Origin: Paramacrobiotus metropolitanus
Taxonomy: Eukaryota > Tardigrada > Eutardigrada > Parachela > Macrobiotidae
Assembly: GCF_019649055.1 (NCBI RefSeq)
Contig: NW_026570233.1
Span: forward strand, 1,612,001 to 1,676,000
Length of the DNA stretch: 64,000 bases
Reading direction: 5' to 3'
Shown here one piece after another: positions 47,322-57,310 of the stretch (position 1 is the stretch's first letter; each line of letters opens with the position of its first letter). Position numbers and translations under genes: made by a program. The notes beneath the pieces were generated by a model. It was not told where the DNA came from and ran no database searches. It worked only from the letters and a program-made list of their open reading frames with translations.

Positions 47322-49597
47322 ACTTGTGTCGTGCGACTTCTGTGGTCGCCAAGTGGTAATGCCGATGGAGTGTGGTCGGTTAAAACCGTTAAATCTGCTA
47401 CCACGAGCCTGGTTATGACTTCCGATGCGAACTGGCTCGAAGGTCCGGTCGGAATTGTTGTTCCATCCATCCACTGTTGGTTCGCTCTTGTCATCCGACC
47501 TGTTGTCGGTTGGGATGGACATCCGACCTGAGGTCGGTCGTAATGTTATCCGACCTGAGGTCGGTAATAACGCACCTCCATGGTCGACCTCGGTAACTCG
47601 TGTTATTTAGGCCCATGTGGGGCTAAACATGTCCCGTTAGGTCGAATTCGTCCATTTCGAGGTCGTTTCCAGTTCCGATCTCCAGTTTTGTGATCATTCA
47701 CCGACCTGTTATCGGTGGCTCCTGGTATCCGACCTAAGGTCGGTAGTAATGCTGTACGACCCGAGGTCGGTTACCACGTGATTGGTCCGTTCGAAGGTCG
47801 TATTTCGGCTAATCCGCTGGTGTTTCAAGCGAATCCGAACAATCCGGCGTTCCTAATCGACTTCTGTGGTCGGTTGGACCGGTTTATCCGACCTGAGGTT
47901 GGTGGTTCCATGTTCAACCGAGGTAAGTTACGGTATGCAGGCTCAAAGTGGAGCCGTACAAGTCCGTTTCGGTCGAATCATCTTCCTAACCGACCTGTTG
48001 TCGGTGACTTCGCTTTTATCCGACCTGAAGTCGGATGTAATGTTGTCCGACCCGAGGTAGGTGATTCTTCATCCAGGTCGATTCCGTCCGTTAAGAGGTC
48101 GCTCTAAGCCTCTGGGCACTTATCTAGACTCCGTGAAATCGTTTTGGAGCGATATCCAGTTCGTGCCTCTAACATGCCCTGGTTCGGGCTCGCGTCTTTG
48201 CCTCTGGACGGGTCCGAGTTCCGTCGAATTTGGCTGTTCTATGGCGTCTGTTGGCCGTTCAGCATGCACTCCCGGTCACTTATGGTATCAAAGGACTTCT
48301 GTGGTCCCTTTTTAACCAGGTAATCTCTTTGGTTCGTTTGTGCGTCGGGCCCCGACTTATGTCAGACAGCCCGTTCCTATCCCCATGCAACATGCAACCT
48401 GAAGTAGAATCAGATCACTTCTTCCCTGGTGTGGAGTTCCTTCTTTCGGTTCCGCGAACCTGTGACGCCTTGCCTCTTCGGTCGGGGGAAGACATCGCAC
48501 GTCCACGGGGAATTTTTCTTTGCCGGTGACGCTGGCCAACTGGCCGTTACTGTTGCGGGCAGGTGGTGATCGCCATCGGGGTTGAGGGGGTGCAGGTCGA
48601 GCATCCTAACTCGGTCTGCCTAGGATGTTCCATTTAAGACATGGGGAAGCAGGTCGCGGCGGAGTCGTTGGTACGCCGGTAGCCAAATCACCGTCGCTGT
48701 TCCTCTTCAGGGAATAGCAGCACGTTCGAGACGCGCCGAGTCGTGGTCACCGGTGAATCGGTTGGTTTATCCGATGTCCTCCGGGGGAGACTACAGTTGG
48801 ACTCCGGGTACAGGTTCCTAGTTGAGAGCCTGTAGATCTGGGTTCAACCGGAGAATCCGTCCCGACTGGTTAGATACCGCGGTCGGCGGTCGTCATTACC
48901 GCCTTCTGTGGTCAGTAAGGGTTACCGTAAGGCTATCCGACTTGCGACTTTCCGTGTGCTTCCGTATCAAGTCGACATCCGTTGGTCGAATGGTGACATT
49001 TCTGAGGTCGGCTACCGTTGGTAAAATCGACTTCTGTGGTTGATTCTAGGTAGCAGGTCGTAGTTGACACGGTCCGCCTTGTTACGCACGATTAATTCTT
49101 GATTCTTACTTCCGGAGTCCGGTTGCCGGAGTAAGCCATGGGTGCCTTGGCAAGCATGGTCTGGAACACGCCGTAAAGCCGTGTTTCGGGACATGCTAGC
49201 GGAATCCTCGCTGGTTTCTGCTCCGGAGTCCGGTTGCCGGAGTGTTTTCTGCAGCTTATTTCTCGGATGTAAAGTTGAAACTTTACCGATTTCTGTGGTC
49301 GGCTAAGTTATCCAAGTCGTAACGAGGGGGTCCAAGTTCTACCTTGAGGTTGGTTGACTTCCGTGGTCAACAACGGTAGTGGATCGTAATTCTGTGGCAC
49401 AGTCTGGGCCACTTCATTCCGTAATTTAGCTACCTCGGGAATGGTCAACTTCTGTGGTTGACTGAGGTAGAAGGGTATAATTACCGTCGCGATCTGCGAA
49501 GTTAAGTTTTTAGGCGGGGAGTCCGGTTCTTCGCTCCTGCCTTAATTCAATGCTCGATGTCGTAACAGGTCGGTTTTGACTTCTGTGGTTAATTCCG
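47322..49597 (+). repeat. Dispersed hairpin family with invariant TTCTGTG loop (9 copies)
   Basis: Copies (including outer stems) are at 47322-47354, 47853-47877, 48290-48311, 48896-48918, 49012-49054, 49279-49309, 49339-49379 (loop TTCCGTG), 49430-49470 and 49571-49597. Nearly all share AC-TTCTGTG-GT with a covarying stem: GCGAC/GTCGC, CTAATCGAC/GTCGGTTGG, GTTGAC/GTCAAC, GTCAAC/GTTGAC, AATCGAC/GTTGATT, CCGAT/GTCGG. Several have a second, lower stem (ACTTG/CAAGT, GCTACC/GGTAGC, CTACC/GGTAG, CTACCTC/GAGGTAG), often separated by a 5-8-nt bulge mainly on the 5' side. Spacing is irregular (70-600 nt), so this is not a tandem satellite. The copy at 48896 is the most degenerate. Confidence 0.85.
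47495..48061 (+). repeat. Second hairpin family, CCGACC-TGA-GGTCGG type
   Basis: About nine copies: 47495, 47523, 47550, 47699, 47729, 47757, 47888, 47989, 48018 and 48047 (starts; the least regular is 48047). Stem variants include a G-U (CCGACC/GGTTGG at 47888) and an extended ATCCGAC/GTCGGAT at 48018. Loops vary (TGA, TAA, CGA, CTGTT). Confidence 0.8.
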
Positions 49598-49787
49598 AAC
49601 CATGTGACATGCTGGACCGATGAGGATACCACTGTCTGCGGTGATGAAAGTTACTGGTTGGTTACCCGGTCCTAAAGTCGACCACGGGTGCCAGGCAAAC
49701 ACGGTGTGAAACAAGCGCAGCGACGTGTTTCGCACCATGTTAGCGTAATCCTCTCGGTCTGTACTCCAGAGTCGGTTGGCCGGAGTA
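49107..49787 (+). repeat. Duplicated structural unit: long stem followed by CTCCGG hairpin
   Basis: Unit 1 has a 17-pair stem (49154-49170 with 49180-49196) and, 24 nt later, CTCCGG-AGTCCGGTTG-CCGGAG (49221-49242). Unit 2 has a 15-pair stem (49699-49713 with 49726-49740) and, 21 nt later, TACTCC...GGAGTA (49762-49787). An extra copy of the CCGG hairpin is at 49107-49134. The two long stems differ by paired substitutions (G-C to A-T at the base, C-G to G-C inside, G-U to A-T). Confidence 0.8.
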
Positions 49788-50253
49788 ATTTTCTTCGGTA
49801 GCAGAACGTGGTTCACGATATGCTATGTTAGCGGGCCGGGGCGTCTGTTGTCTCCGGTCGAAGCAGATGTGGTTATCGATCTGCTCAAGCCATGCTGGGG
49901 AACTAAGGTCGGTTGCCCAATTCGTTCCAGGGGATTCCTCGGGGGACGTACCGGTACGGTGAAAGAACCGAAGCACCGCGGTCTTGACCACACGTTTCCG
50001 GGTCTGACCGAAGAATCCGGCCAACATGCGTGGTTGGCGCTTCTGGCTTAGTCGTGGTTCACGTCTGCTGTTTTAGGATCAGTAAGAAAACTAAAGAAAT
50101 ATCCGTTCCACGTTTCCAGGTCGTTTCTCGACGGTGCTGTTTCTCAGCTGGGCAGGTTCTCCGCCAGGTCGATTCTCGACTCCGCCGTTTCTCGGCTAGG
50201 TGTCCCTTCCTTGCTGTTGAAGTGGGGGACTCAGGTTCGCATGTGGGAATCTG

Positions 50254-52397
50254 TTATCCCAAGGGGACTGAGATCGGCGGGTCTCCACCGAAGTAGTCCT
50301 CATCTTCTTCGTCGTCAGGTTTCGGTGGTTTACCCAGGCGTCGGAAGACATCGGGTTTGCATGTTGCTGGTGGCTGCCCACTCTGTTGTGGAGTATCTTC
50401 CTGGCCGGGATGTTCCGCCCGCGCCTTCTTGGCTTTCTGGACCTTCCTGCGGAGTTTATGGGCGTTAGGTACCGCACCGGGTGCCAAGTCGTCCGACATC
50501 CCTTCTCCGTAAGGTCGGGAAGTGAATCCGCTAGGTAACGCTTTTTCTTCACGGTACCATTTCACGAATTCGGCCGCATCATCGTCAGGGTCTTTAAAGT
50601 CCTTCCGGAAGGCGTACTTGGACGCGTGCCGTTCCTGTATGTAAAGGAGGTCGCGTAACCAAACTACCAAGATGATGCTTCGCATGGGTGAGCCAAGTTG
50701 TGCGACAATTGTGTCCAGTTCCAGTGGTATGTGGCCAGTTCGGCGTGCTCCCCACAGGGTGTAGTGGCAAAAGTAGTTGCCCAACCTTGCTGCGAAGACA
50801 TACCGTAAAATGGTTGCGTTACGGTCCTCTGGTCCTGGTTCTTCTTCCGGCAAGTACTGCAGTAAGTCCAGGGCCGCTCGAGCTGCTGCGATGACAAAAG
50901 CCGGGTGGGCGTCGGTAATGACAAATTGAGCCACGCTCTCCAGTTGATCGCGCGAATACTCTTGAGGTCCGAGCTGACTTAGGCTCGTCCTCTCCGGTGT
51001 GGACAGAGGTATGTCCAACAGTGCCGGGTCATGCACCGAAGGCAAGGCGTTTGCTCGATTAATCGGGTGATCCACGTTAGGATGGTCGTTCATGTTGAAC
51101 TCACCCATCCAATTGTTTAGTTGGAATCTGGTCTGAAATCCGGATCGGATGAGGAACTGACGCAGGTTTTCTACCATCCGCCAGATCTGTGGTCGGTGTC
51201 GTTCCTCGTATCCTAGAGTATTCATAATGTAATTTGTCCGTTCGTTTGGATGTGGCATAACGACCTCAACTCCCTGTCGTCGGGCGTTGTCGTAGCGAGG
51301 GTCGTCTTGGCTCGGCACTTGCACTGTTGGCATCGAAGCCATCTGATTTGCCACTTCGACATCCATTTCTTCGGATTGGTCTGCCGGTTCCGCCATGTGG
51401 GCTTCCAGTTCTGGTTGTTGTTCGAGTTGGACGAAGTTCCGTTTCGACTTACTGGTTGAGTCGACGACCAGTCCCATACTTGTCTTCTCCGGACTTGACC
51501 GTTTACCAGGTGAAGGTCTAGTCGCTTCACTGTTACCATGTCCAGCAGAGGCTCGTCGTTTCTCGATTCTGTGTCGAGCGTCGTGTCCGAGCCTATGGCG
51601 AAGGTCATGTCCGGCCAGTGGTTTGGCAGGTCGGCGCTGCTATTGAGTCGTCGACGGGGCAACTGGTTGTGCCGAGGGTCCAGGTTGGGGAATCTGCTGG
51701 GGAACGGATGGCTGGGTTTGTGTGACCACTGGAACGACCTTCTGTGGGATCGTTGCCATCTGTTCCTCCGTTGCAGGGTAAAGAGTAACCATTTTCATGG
51801 TTCCATCGTGCTGTCGCATCATCATTTGGATTGACGCGGTTTGAAGAGGTCGGTGAATGTCTCCGACTATCACTTCTCGAATATCGTGAACCAGCTGTTC
51901 CGTGTCAGAGCGGCCTTGTGTGGGCTGCTGCAACCGAACAGTGATTTCTGGCTCATGCTGCGTTGGTGGTGGATGGACCTTCATTTTGGCAATCCTTTCG
52001 TCGACTGCCTTAATCTTCTCACGGTCCTCCTTCTGGCGCCTCAGGTCCTGTTGCTGGCGGTATTCCAGAAGTCAGTTAGTTAATACTGGTGGTGCCGTGT
52101 GAGTCCATCCAGGGTCGGAAGCGCGGTTGCGTTGGATTTCCGACAAGTGGTCCTGTTCATAGGCTCGTAACTGATTGATCAGGCGTTCGCTGCGAGCTAA
52201 GCGTCGGTATGCGCTAATATTTCCAGCGACGACGTTTATGTACAACGCCGCTGCTTGCATCGCGTCACGACGTCCGACCTGTGGAGTGTGTTCGTCCGAA
52301 AAGGAAATTATGCAGTCCGCGCATGGGAGTCTGTTGCCCTGCGGAGTGAGTTCTCTCTGCAATGTCGGCAGTCCGTCGTGTACGCCTCCGTTCGCGG
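50254..52397 (-). pseudogene. Long unrecognised reading frame with two in-frame stops (capsid/gag-like possibility)
   Basis: One frame on the minus strand is open from 52397 to the stop at 50254, broken only by TGA at 52072-52074 and TAG at 51640-51642. Coding character continues straight across both. It may begin after a splice acceptor (TTTTCTTTTAACAG) at 52398-52399. In order: a Cys-containing N-terminal part (LPCADCIISF); a helical part with a charged coiled-coil-like stretch (RRQKEDREKIKAVDERIAK); a Gln/Pro-rich linker; a basic stretch; a folded, Trp/Tyr-rich, mostly helical domain from about 51280 to 50560 (GYEERHRPQIWRMVENLRQF, LGNYFCHYTLWGARRTGHIP); and a Lys-rich then Pro/Asp-rich tail. 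The layout (linker, helical core, basic tail) recalls gag or nucleocapsid proteins, but no family is recognised and no reverse transcriptase or zinc knuckle accompanies it. The stops mean decay, read-through or reassigned decoding. Confidence 0.55.
51733..51754 (+). other. TTCTGTG-loop hairpin inside the minus-strand reading frame
   Basis: AACGA-CC / TTCTGTG / GG-A-TCGTT on the + strand: a 7-pair stem with one bulged A. It has the same loop as the family at 47.3-49.6 kb and links the two halves of the island. Confidence 0.55.
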
Positions 52398-52525
52398 CTG
52401 TTAAAAGAAAAGTTAAACGATCCGTTTCTCGGATTCGTTATCTTATACGAGTTACACCCTATAATTACAACGGTCGGGCCATGCCGGTTCTCAAGCTGGT
52501 CCGAGACACTTATGTGGTGAAATAA

Positions 52526-53098
52526 TTACATACCCAAAAACCATCGAACAAATCCCTGCAACGCAAACGGTTGAGTAATCACAGCGATGTCGGGATGCAC
52601 TTCCATGAAAATATTGTAGCCATGAGTTTGACTCACTGTATTCCTGTAAGTTAAGGACCTTTTTTCCGACTGCAGTATGACCTGTTGCTTAAATCGGCGG
52701 CTTACAGGCTTTTCAGAGAAATATATTAATTTCATTGTGATGTTTAACAAAGGCAGAATGGAAACGATCGTGATGATGCAGCCAGTTGAGTGATGTACAC
52801 CAGAGCCGATAATGCTAATCTGCCGTTTGGGAAACATAGTCACGAATGATATAGCGGTAAAAGCATGCGACGAATCGAACGTGAAGCAACCGGAAGAAGT
52901 ACTAGTTGTCTGCACGATGAGTGTTCTTTTCTCGAATGTATAATAATTATTATTATTATTATTATCTCGTACATGTACAGAGGGAGGGACAACTTGGCTG
53001 TAACTTGGCTGTATCATCAGTAATTTTTGCGAGTCATTGTGAGAACATGCGCTATTAATGTGCGACCATCTTTCGGTCATTAAGTAGTACCGTTGCAC
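52526..53098 (-). other. Open frame of 190 codons, unrecognised
   Basis: The frame has no clear ATG or splice support. Its composition is mixed, with an Asn run from the (TAA)n microsatellite at 52941-52966. One hydrophobic stretch (IITIVSILPLLNITMKLIYF) followed by a basic segment could be a decayed membrane-protein exon. Weak. Confidence 0.25.
52941..52966. repeat. ATT trinucleotide microsatellite
   Basis: Uninterrupted (TTA)n run. Confidence 0.95.
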
Positions 53099-53099
53099 C

Positions 53100-54364
53100 T
53101 AATTGACTGCACTTGTAACGTACGGACTGCTATGGAGTAAAATGGCGGAAACAGCAACACATCGATGTATTGTACACAAATGTGGCCGTCCCTTCTTTTT
53201 GCATGATGTTTCGCATTTGAGCCGGTCATTTGCAAGGCCATATCGTTTTGTAAACAAGCTGAACAAAACCTGTCGGAGTCGCTTTTAACGGTTCCAGACG
53301 TTGTTTAACACAAAAACTTGGCCAAACATGGAAATTCTACCAGTTTCCATAACTTTTATTTTAATTAACTACGTCCTTTAAGGGCAAGTACTCCGTTTGA
53401 TATGACTCGTCATATGTTGCAAGCCGGCGAGAATATGGAATGCAAATAAAGTATAGTAGTGCATCAATTAAAATACTGTTTTTTTTCGCTTCATTCAGAA
53501 TATCTGGCTGAGTTTTCGGGACCATTTCGAGCTATAACCGTCGTCGTCGTGCATCAGCAGTTTTTTTTTCTGCGGACGATATTCCTGAGAGTAACTTCGG
53601 GGTTTGCGCGTTCAAGGCGTTACAATCTAAATTATTCTAAAATATCTGCTAAAATCACCACCGTGAGACCGTACTCATGCAAAACTAGATAGTATGGACG
53701 ATGTGTGGTCACCCCCGCAACCTTTTCCTCTCGTTGTCAGTGAAAGTGACGAAATGATTGTGAAGCTTTGTATGCAGAATGGTATGAGCGTAGGTATCTT
53801 CCTGCGCTACGAAATTTTTGACAGTTTTTAGTTCTTAGGTAAAAATTCGAAATGATTGCGCAAAGTGACAGTAATTTTAGTGTCTCCCTAAACAAAAAAA
53901 TGGCCATCTGATCTTTGGATTAATCCGCTTGCCGCAGTTTATTTTCGCAAATGTGCACGGCTTAGCCTTATTTTTACCGTTTCACAAGATAAATAGCTTC
54001 CGTGGTAGCGCAGCGTAGCCGATATACAGCACAAAAGGCAATTTACCTTCGCCAAAATAGCAAATAACGAGTTCTGTCTTATAGGAATATTAATTAAACG
54101 GAAATCTAACATTTGTGCAAATACATGAACACCGTCATTTAGTCGTCTTTAAAGCGATTTCAAAATAAGTGCCGATCAATGAAATCTACATTAATAATTA
54201 TGTATTTGAGGTAAGCATGCGTTAATTACTGAAAAATCACTCATAGTCTATAGAGATAACTACAATATATTACCTACCATATTAACACCGCATCTAACTG
54301 TGTACCTGCAAGACTACCCTTTAAATGGTCTGCATTAAGCTGAAAATTTGCGGTTAATAAAGAT
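53100..54364. other. Intergenic, no gene recognised
   Basis: Only short open frames without support. Confidence 0.5.
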
Positions 54365-54590
54365 ATTAAGGGAAGTGGCCCGGTACATGTTACCAAATCT
54401 GTGCACAAACACGAAAACTTTCACTTTCGCGCACTCCCAAATACATTTTTGTTTCCGTTTATGGCATTCTGTAGCCAGATGATTTGTACATACTGGCGTG
54501 AAAACTGTTTGTGCGCGCAACATCCGGTTCGGAAGTTATGGCCGTTAGAAAATTTTAAATAGTTTAAATGCATTCAGGCCCTCGTCAAAA
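54365..54590. repeat. Left arm of foldback repeat family
   Basis: Starts TTAAGGGAAGTGGCCCGGTACATG and continues through CTTTCACTTTCGCGCACTCC, GCGCGCAACATCCGGTT and TAAATGCATTCA, the inverse of the order seen at 26540-26897. Confidence 0.75.
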
Positions 54591-56834
54591 AGTTTGTTAT
54601 AAACCGTATCAACATACCTCAGATGTTAAGACGTTTATCATAAAATGTGCCGACGGCATGATTTTTGCAGCAGATCCTATGTAATGATTTATATCAATAT
54701 GAGAACGTATCGAAGTTACAAAATTTATTCGCAACTCGTGTGCGCGTCGATCAGCGCTGGCGAAGATCGGTATCTTCACAAGCACGATTTGCGCCATTTT
54801 CAATTTGCGCGCGAACGTTCTGCAATACTAAATTTAAATAGTTATTACCAAAAAATGACAATACTTACCCCGTTGTAAAAAATTGTACTTAATAGAGCCG
54901 ATTTTTTCTATAGAATTGTATGTTTCCTGTATTCCCTAGAATGCCTTCTCCGCAAATCGCTGCTTGTTAATCAGATTAAAGTTATCACTGCTAAGGGCAT
55001 ATTATAACTGTCAATATCATGATATTTCATTTACTTTGTCGGCCGACCGACATTGATCGTCTTTTCAAACCACAAAAGCTTTTCTAATCTGTGACGCCGT
55101 TATACTTAGAGCATTAAAGTTCTTCTACGAAACCTGATTATGTAATCTGTTATCAAAATCACTATTTCTATGCAAAAACAAAAGGATCGGTCGACTGACA
55201 AGAATTTTTCTCAAAAACAAAAGTCGCAAAAATAAAAAATTTCTCAAAACAAACGGCGCTAACGTGACAATTTGGAAGCAAAGCGTTAATGACATCGCGC
55301 GAAAGTGCGAAATTGCACGCGCGGTTGCTACAGTACTTTGGCTACAGACTATGGTCACTAAAAGCTCCTGTTATGCTGCTCATGATTGGCTGTGGAGCAG
55401 TTTCATTGTTCACCACTAGTTCACGTTCAGCGCCGTTGCGCCCAATTTGATTTTGCCAGCCAGTTTTGGAAACTGGATTTCTTCACTGTTCTATAACAGC
55501 TTTCAAAATGATTTTTGGGAATTTTGTACTGCTTAGCTGGACTGCTTAGCTGGACAAATGTGCATGATGACATGCAGTAAAGCAACAGGTAAACCAGTTG
55601 TGTAGTGGTGCGCTATTTTTCAGCTACAAAATGGAGCGCTATTTTCAGCTACAAAATGGAGCGCTATTTTCAGCTACAAATTAATAAAATGAATTTCGCT
55701 TTAAGGGGAATATTAGTCCTTTTTGTTACCTTAAACATAAAAAACGAGCAGATACTAGATCTTTTACTTAAGAATTTTTCATAAGGTATTTTAAAGTGCA
55801 GCAGTGACAAATTCAACGTACTTATTGAAATTTATGTCGATTAGAATCTTTTTTATCGCTTATTTGCATGTCGACATGCCTGTTTCAAAATCGGTGGCGG
55901 TCAGTGCGTAATTGGCGGTGCTTATATAAAGAGCATAATTTTTCCATAATTTTGTTTTTACCATTTTTTTGAATCTCGTCCAAATAAAAAATTTTAGAAA
56001 AAATAAATAATGTATTTAATGCGTTGTTGTTGCACTGTCCTAACCGTTGCAGCTGGCTCGTAAAAACAATACAGAATTTTTATATCAGAGTGTCGATTTT
56101 TCCATTAGCTTCATTTTATTGGCAAACTCCGTTAACAAAAACAATTATCCTTAATTTAGGATTTTTGTTTGAAAATTGCATGTCGACATGCACAGCAATT
56201 TTGTTGCTGGTGTATTAAAGTCTTATCACGCCTCGCTTTTTTATAGCGAGTGACCGTACTTAAGTGCAGTAGATCTGAAATGCAGCATCTGTTGCGTTCA
56301 AGTAAAACTTGAATGCAGTTATTGTGCAGCTGAAAATATCATATAGTACATAAGTTAACCGTGCTGATGGTTCAAAATTTAAATGTTTTGCAGGGCAGAT
56401 AGAGTACTGCTCTCCTGGTCTTTGGCCAGACGCAAATCCACCGGGAGGTGCGTGGAAGTAGACATCCACAATTGTGCTTGCCATCGTGGCGATAATTAAC
56501 TTGTGCATTTAGTAGTCGCTGATGCTATCCACGCTGGCTCATTTGTAATTTCTATCATTTCTTGTCAGTTTTCCGTTTACGCTTCTGGCGCACTATCGAA
56601 ATCTATTTTCGTATTTAATTATGTTGGTGTTTTCATGAGAAAGTATGTTTCGGATGCTGGTTTTTTTATGCAAAACTTGTTATGTCGTATATGCCAAAAT
56701 AAATACAAAATGGTATCTGACATCCATATCTAAATGTTTCAAATTGGTAAGTTTTATATAAAAGAGGAGGTAATCTGTAATATCTAAGGCTAATTCAAAA
56801 GTAATCATTAAACTATATGATATTTCTGACGAGG
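54591..56834. other. Intergenic, AT-rich; one tandem repeat
   Basis: No gene recognised; contains the 25-bp tandem repeat at 55610-55680. Confidence 0.5.
55610..55680. repeat. 25-bp tandem repeat, three copies
   Basis: Unit GCGCTATTTTCAGCTACAAAATGGA, nearly identical between copies. Confidence 0.9.
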
Positions 56835-57310
56835 GAGGTGTACCAAAAATCTTATTATAGACCGATCTCCTTCAAATTTTGCACGTAAATGCACATGGCC
56901 ATGAAAATCGTTCTTGCACCGATCCAGACTTCCATGATTTTTTTTCAAATTTTAAAATAAAGTTTCAAATTTTTAAAATTGATTTTAAAATTTGAGAAAC
57001 ATGCTAGAACAGTGGATCGTTGTAAAACAGTTGTTCGTGGTTATGTGCATAATTGGATTTACGTGCAAAATTTGATGGAGATCGGTTCATATTATGAAGA
57101 GACTTTTGGTACACCTGAATGCATTTAAACTTTTTGGAATTTTCTGACAGCCATATTTCCACAAACGGTTTTCACGCAAGTGTACACAAATCATCTGGCT
57201 ACAGAATATCATAAAACAAGAGAAAAAATGGTTTGGGAGTGCGCGAAAGTGAAAGATTTCGTGCATGTACACGCTTGTGGTACCATGTACCGGCCCACTT
57301 CCCTTAACGC
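56835..57310. repeat. Foldback repeat, left arm truncated
   Basis: Begins mid-arm (GTGTACCAAAAATCTTATTA). It passes through the central AT-rich inverted section with GAACAGTGGATC and a complete right arm (GTGCGCGAAAGTGAAAG, ACCATGTACCGGCCCACTTC), ending CCCTTAA. Confidence 0.75.

Larger units (their letters stand above)
45990..50230 (+). ncRNA. Candidate long structured RNA region, hairpin-rich, no protein
   Basis: The base composition rises sharply against both flanks, interrupted only by an AT-rich stretch at about 46800-46970 that holds an AATAAA. No frame here resembles a protein. Instead the region carries at least three recurrent hairpin families and many isolated stems, listed below. 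Where stems contain wobbles they are G-U only if the + strand is the RNA; on the other strand they would be A-C mismatches. That, plus compensatory changes between copies, indicates selection on RNA structure transcribed left to right. Boundaries are approximate, and transcription itself is not shown by sequence. It could be one transcript or two (46.0-46.85 and 46.97-50.2 kb). Confidence 0.55.

Noticed and set aside
47715-48107. Plus-strand 130-codon frame with repeated IRPEVG
   Set aside because: It is just a translation of the CCGACCTGAGGTCGG hairpin repeats; outside the repeats there is no protein-like signal.
47322-49597. Iron-responsive element, histone 3' stem-loop or hammerhead ribozyme array
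   Set aside because: The loop is UUCUGUG, not CAGUGN; no histone-type UUUC tetraloop; no hammerhead CUGAUGA/GAAA core near the stems.
47322-49597. CRISPR-like array
   Set aside because: Spacing is irregular, stems differ between copies and the genome is eukaryotic.
52526-53098. Genuine receptor or membrane-protein gene
   Set aside because: A single hydrophobic stretch, no start or splice support and a microsatellite inside; listed only as a weak open frame.
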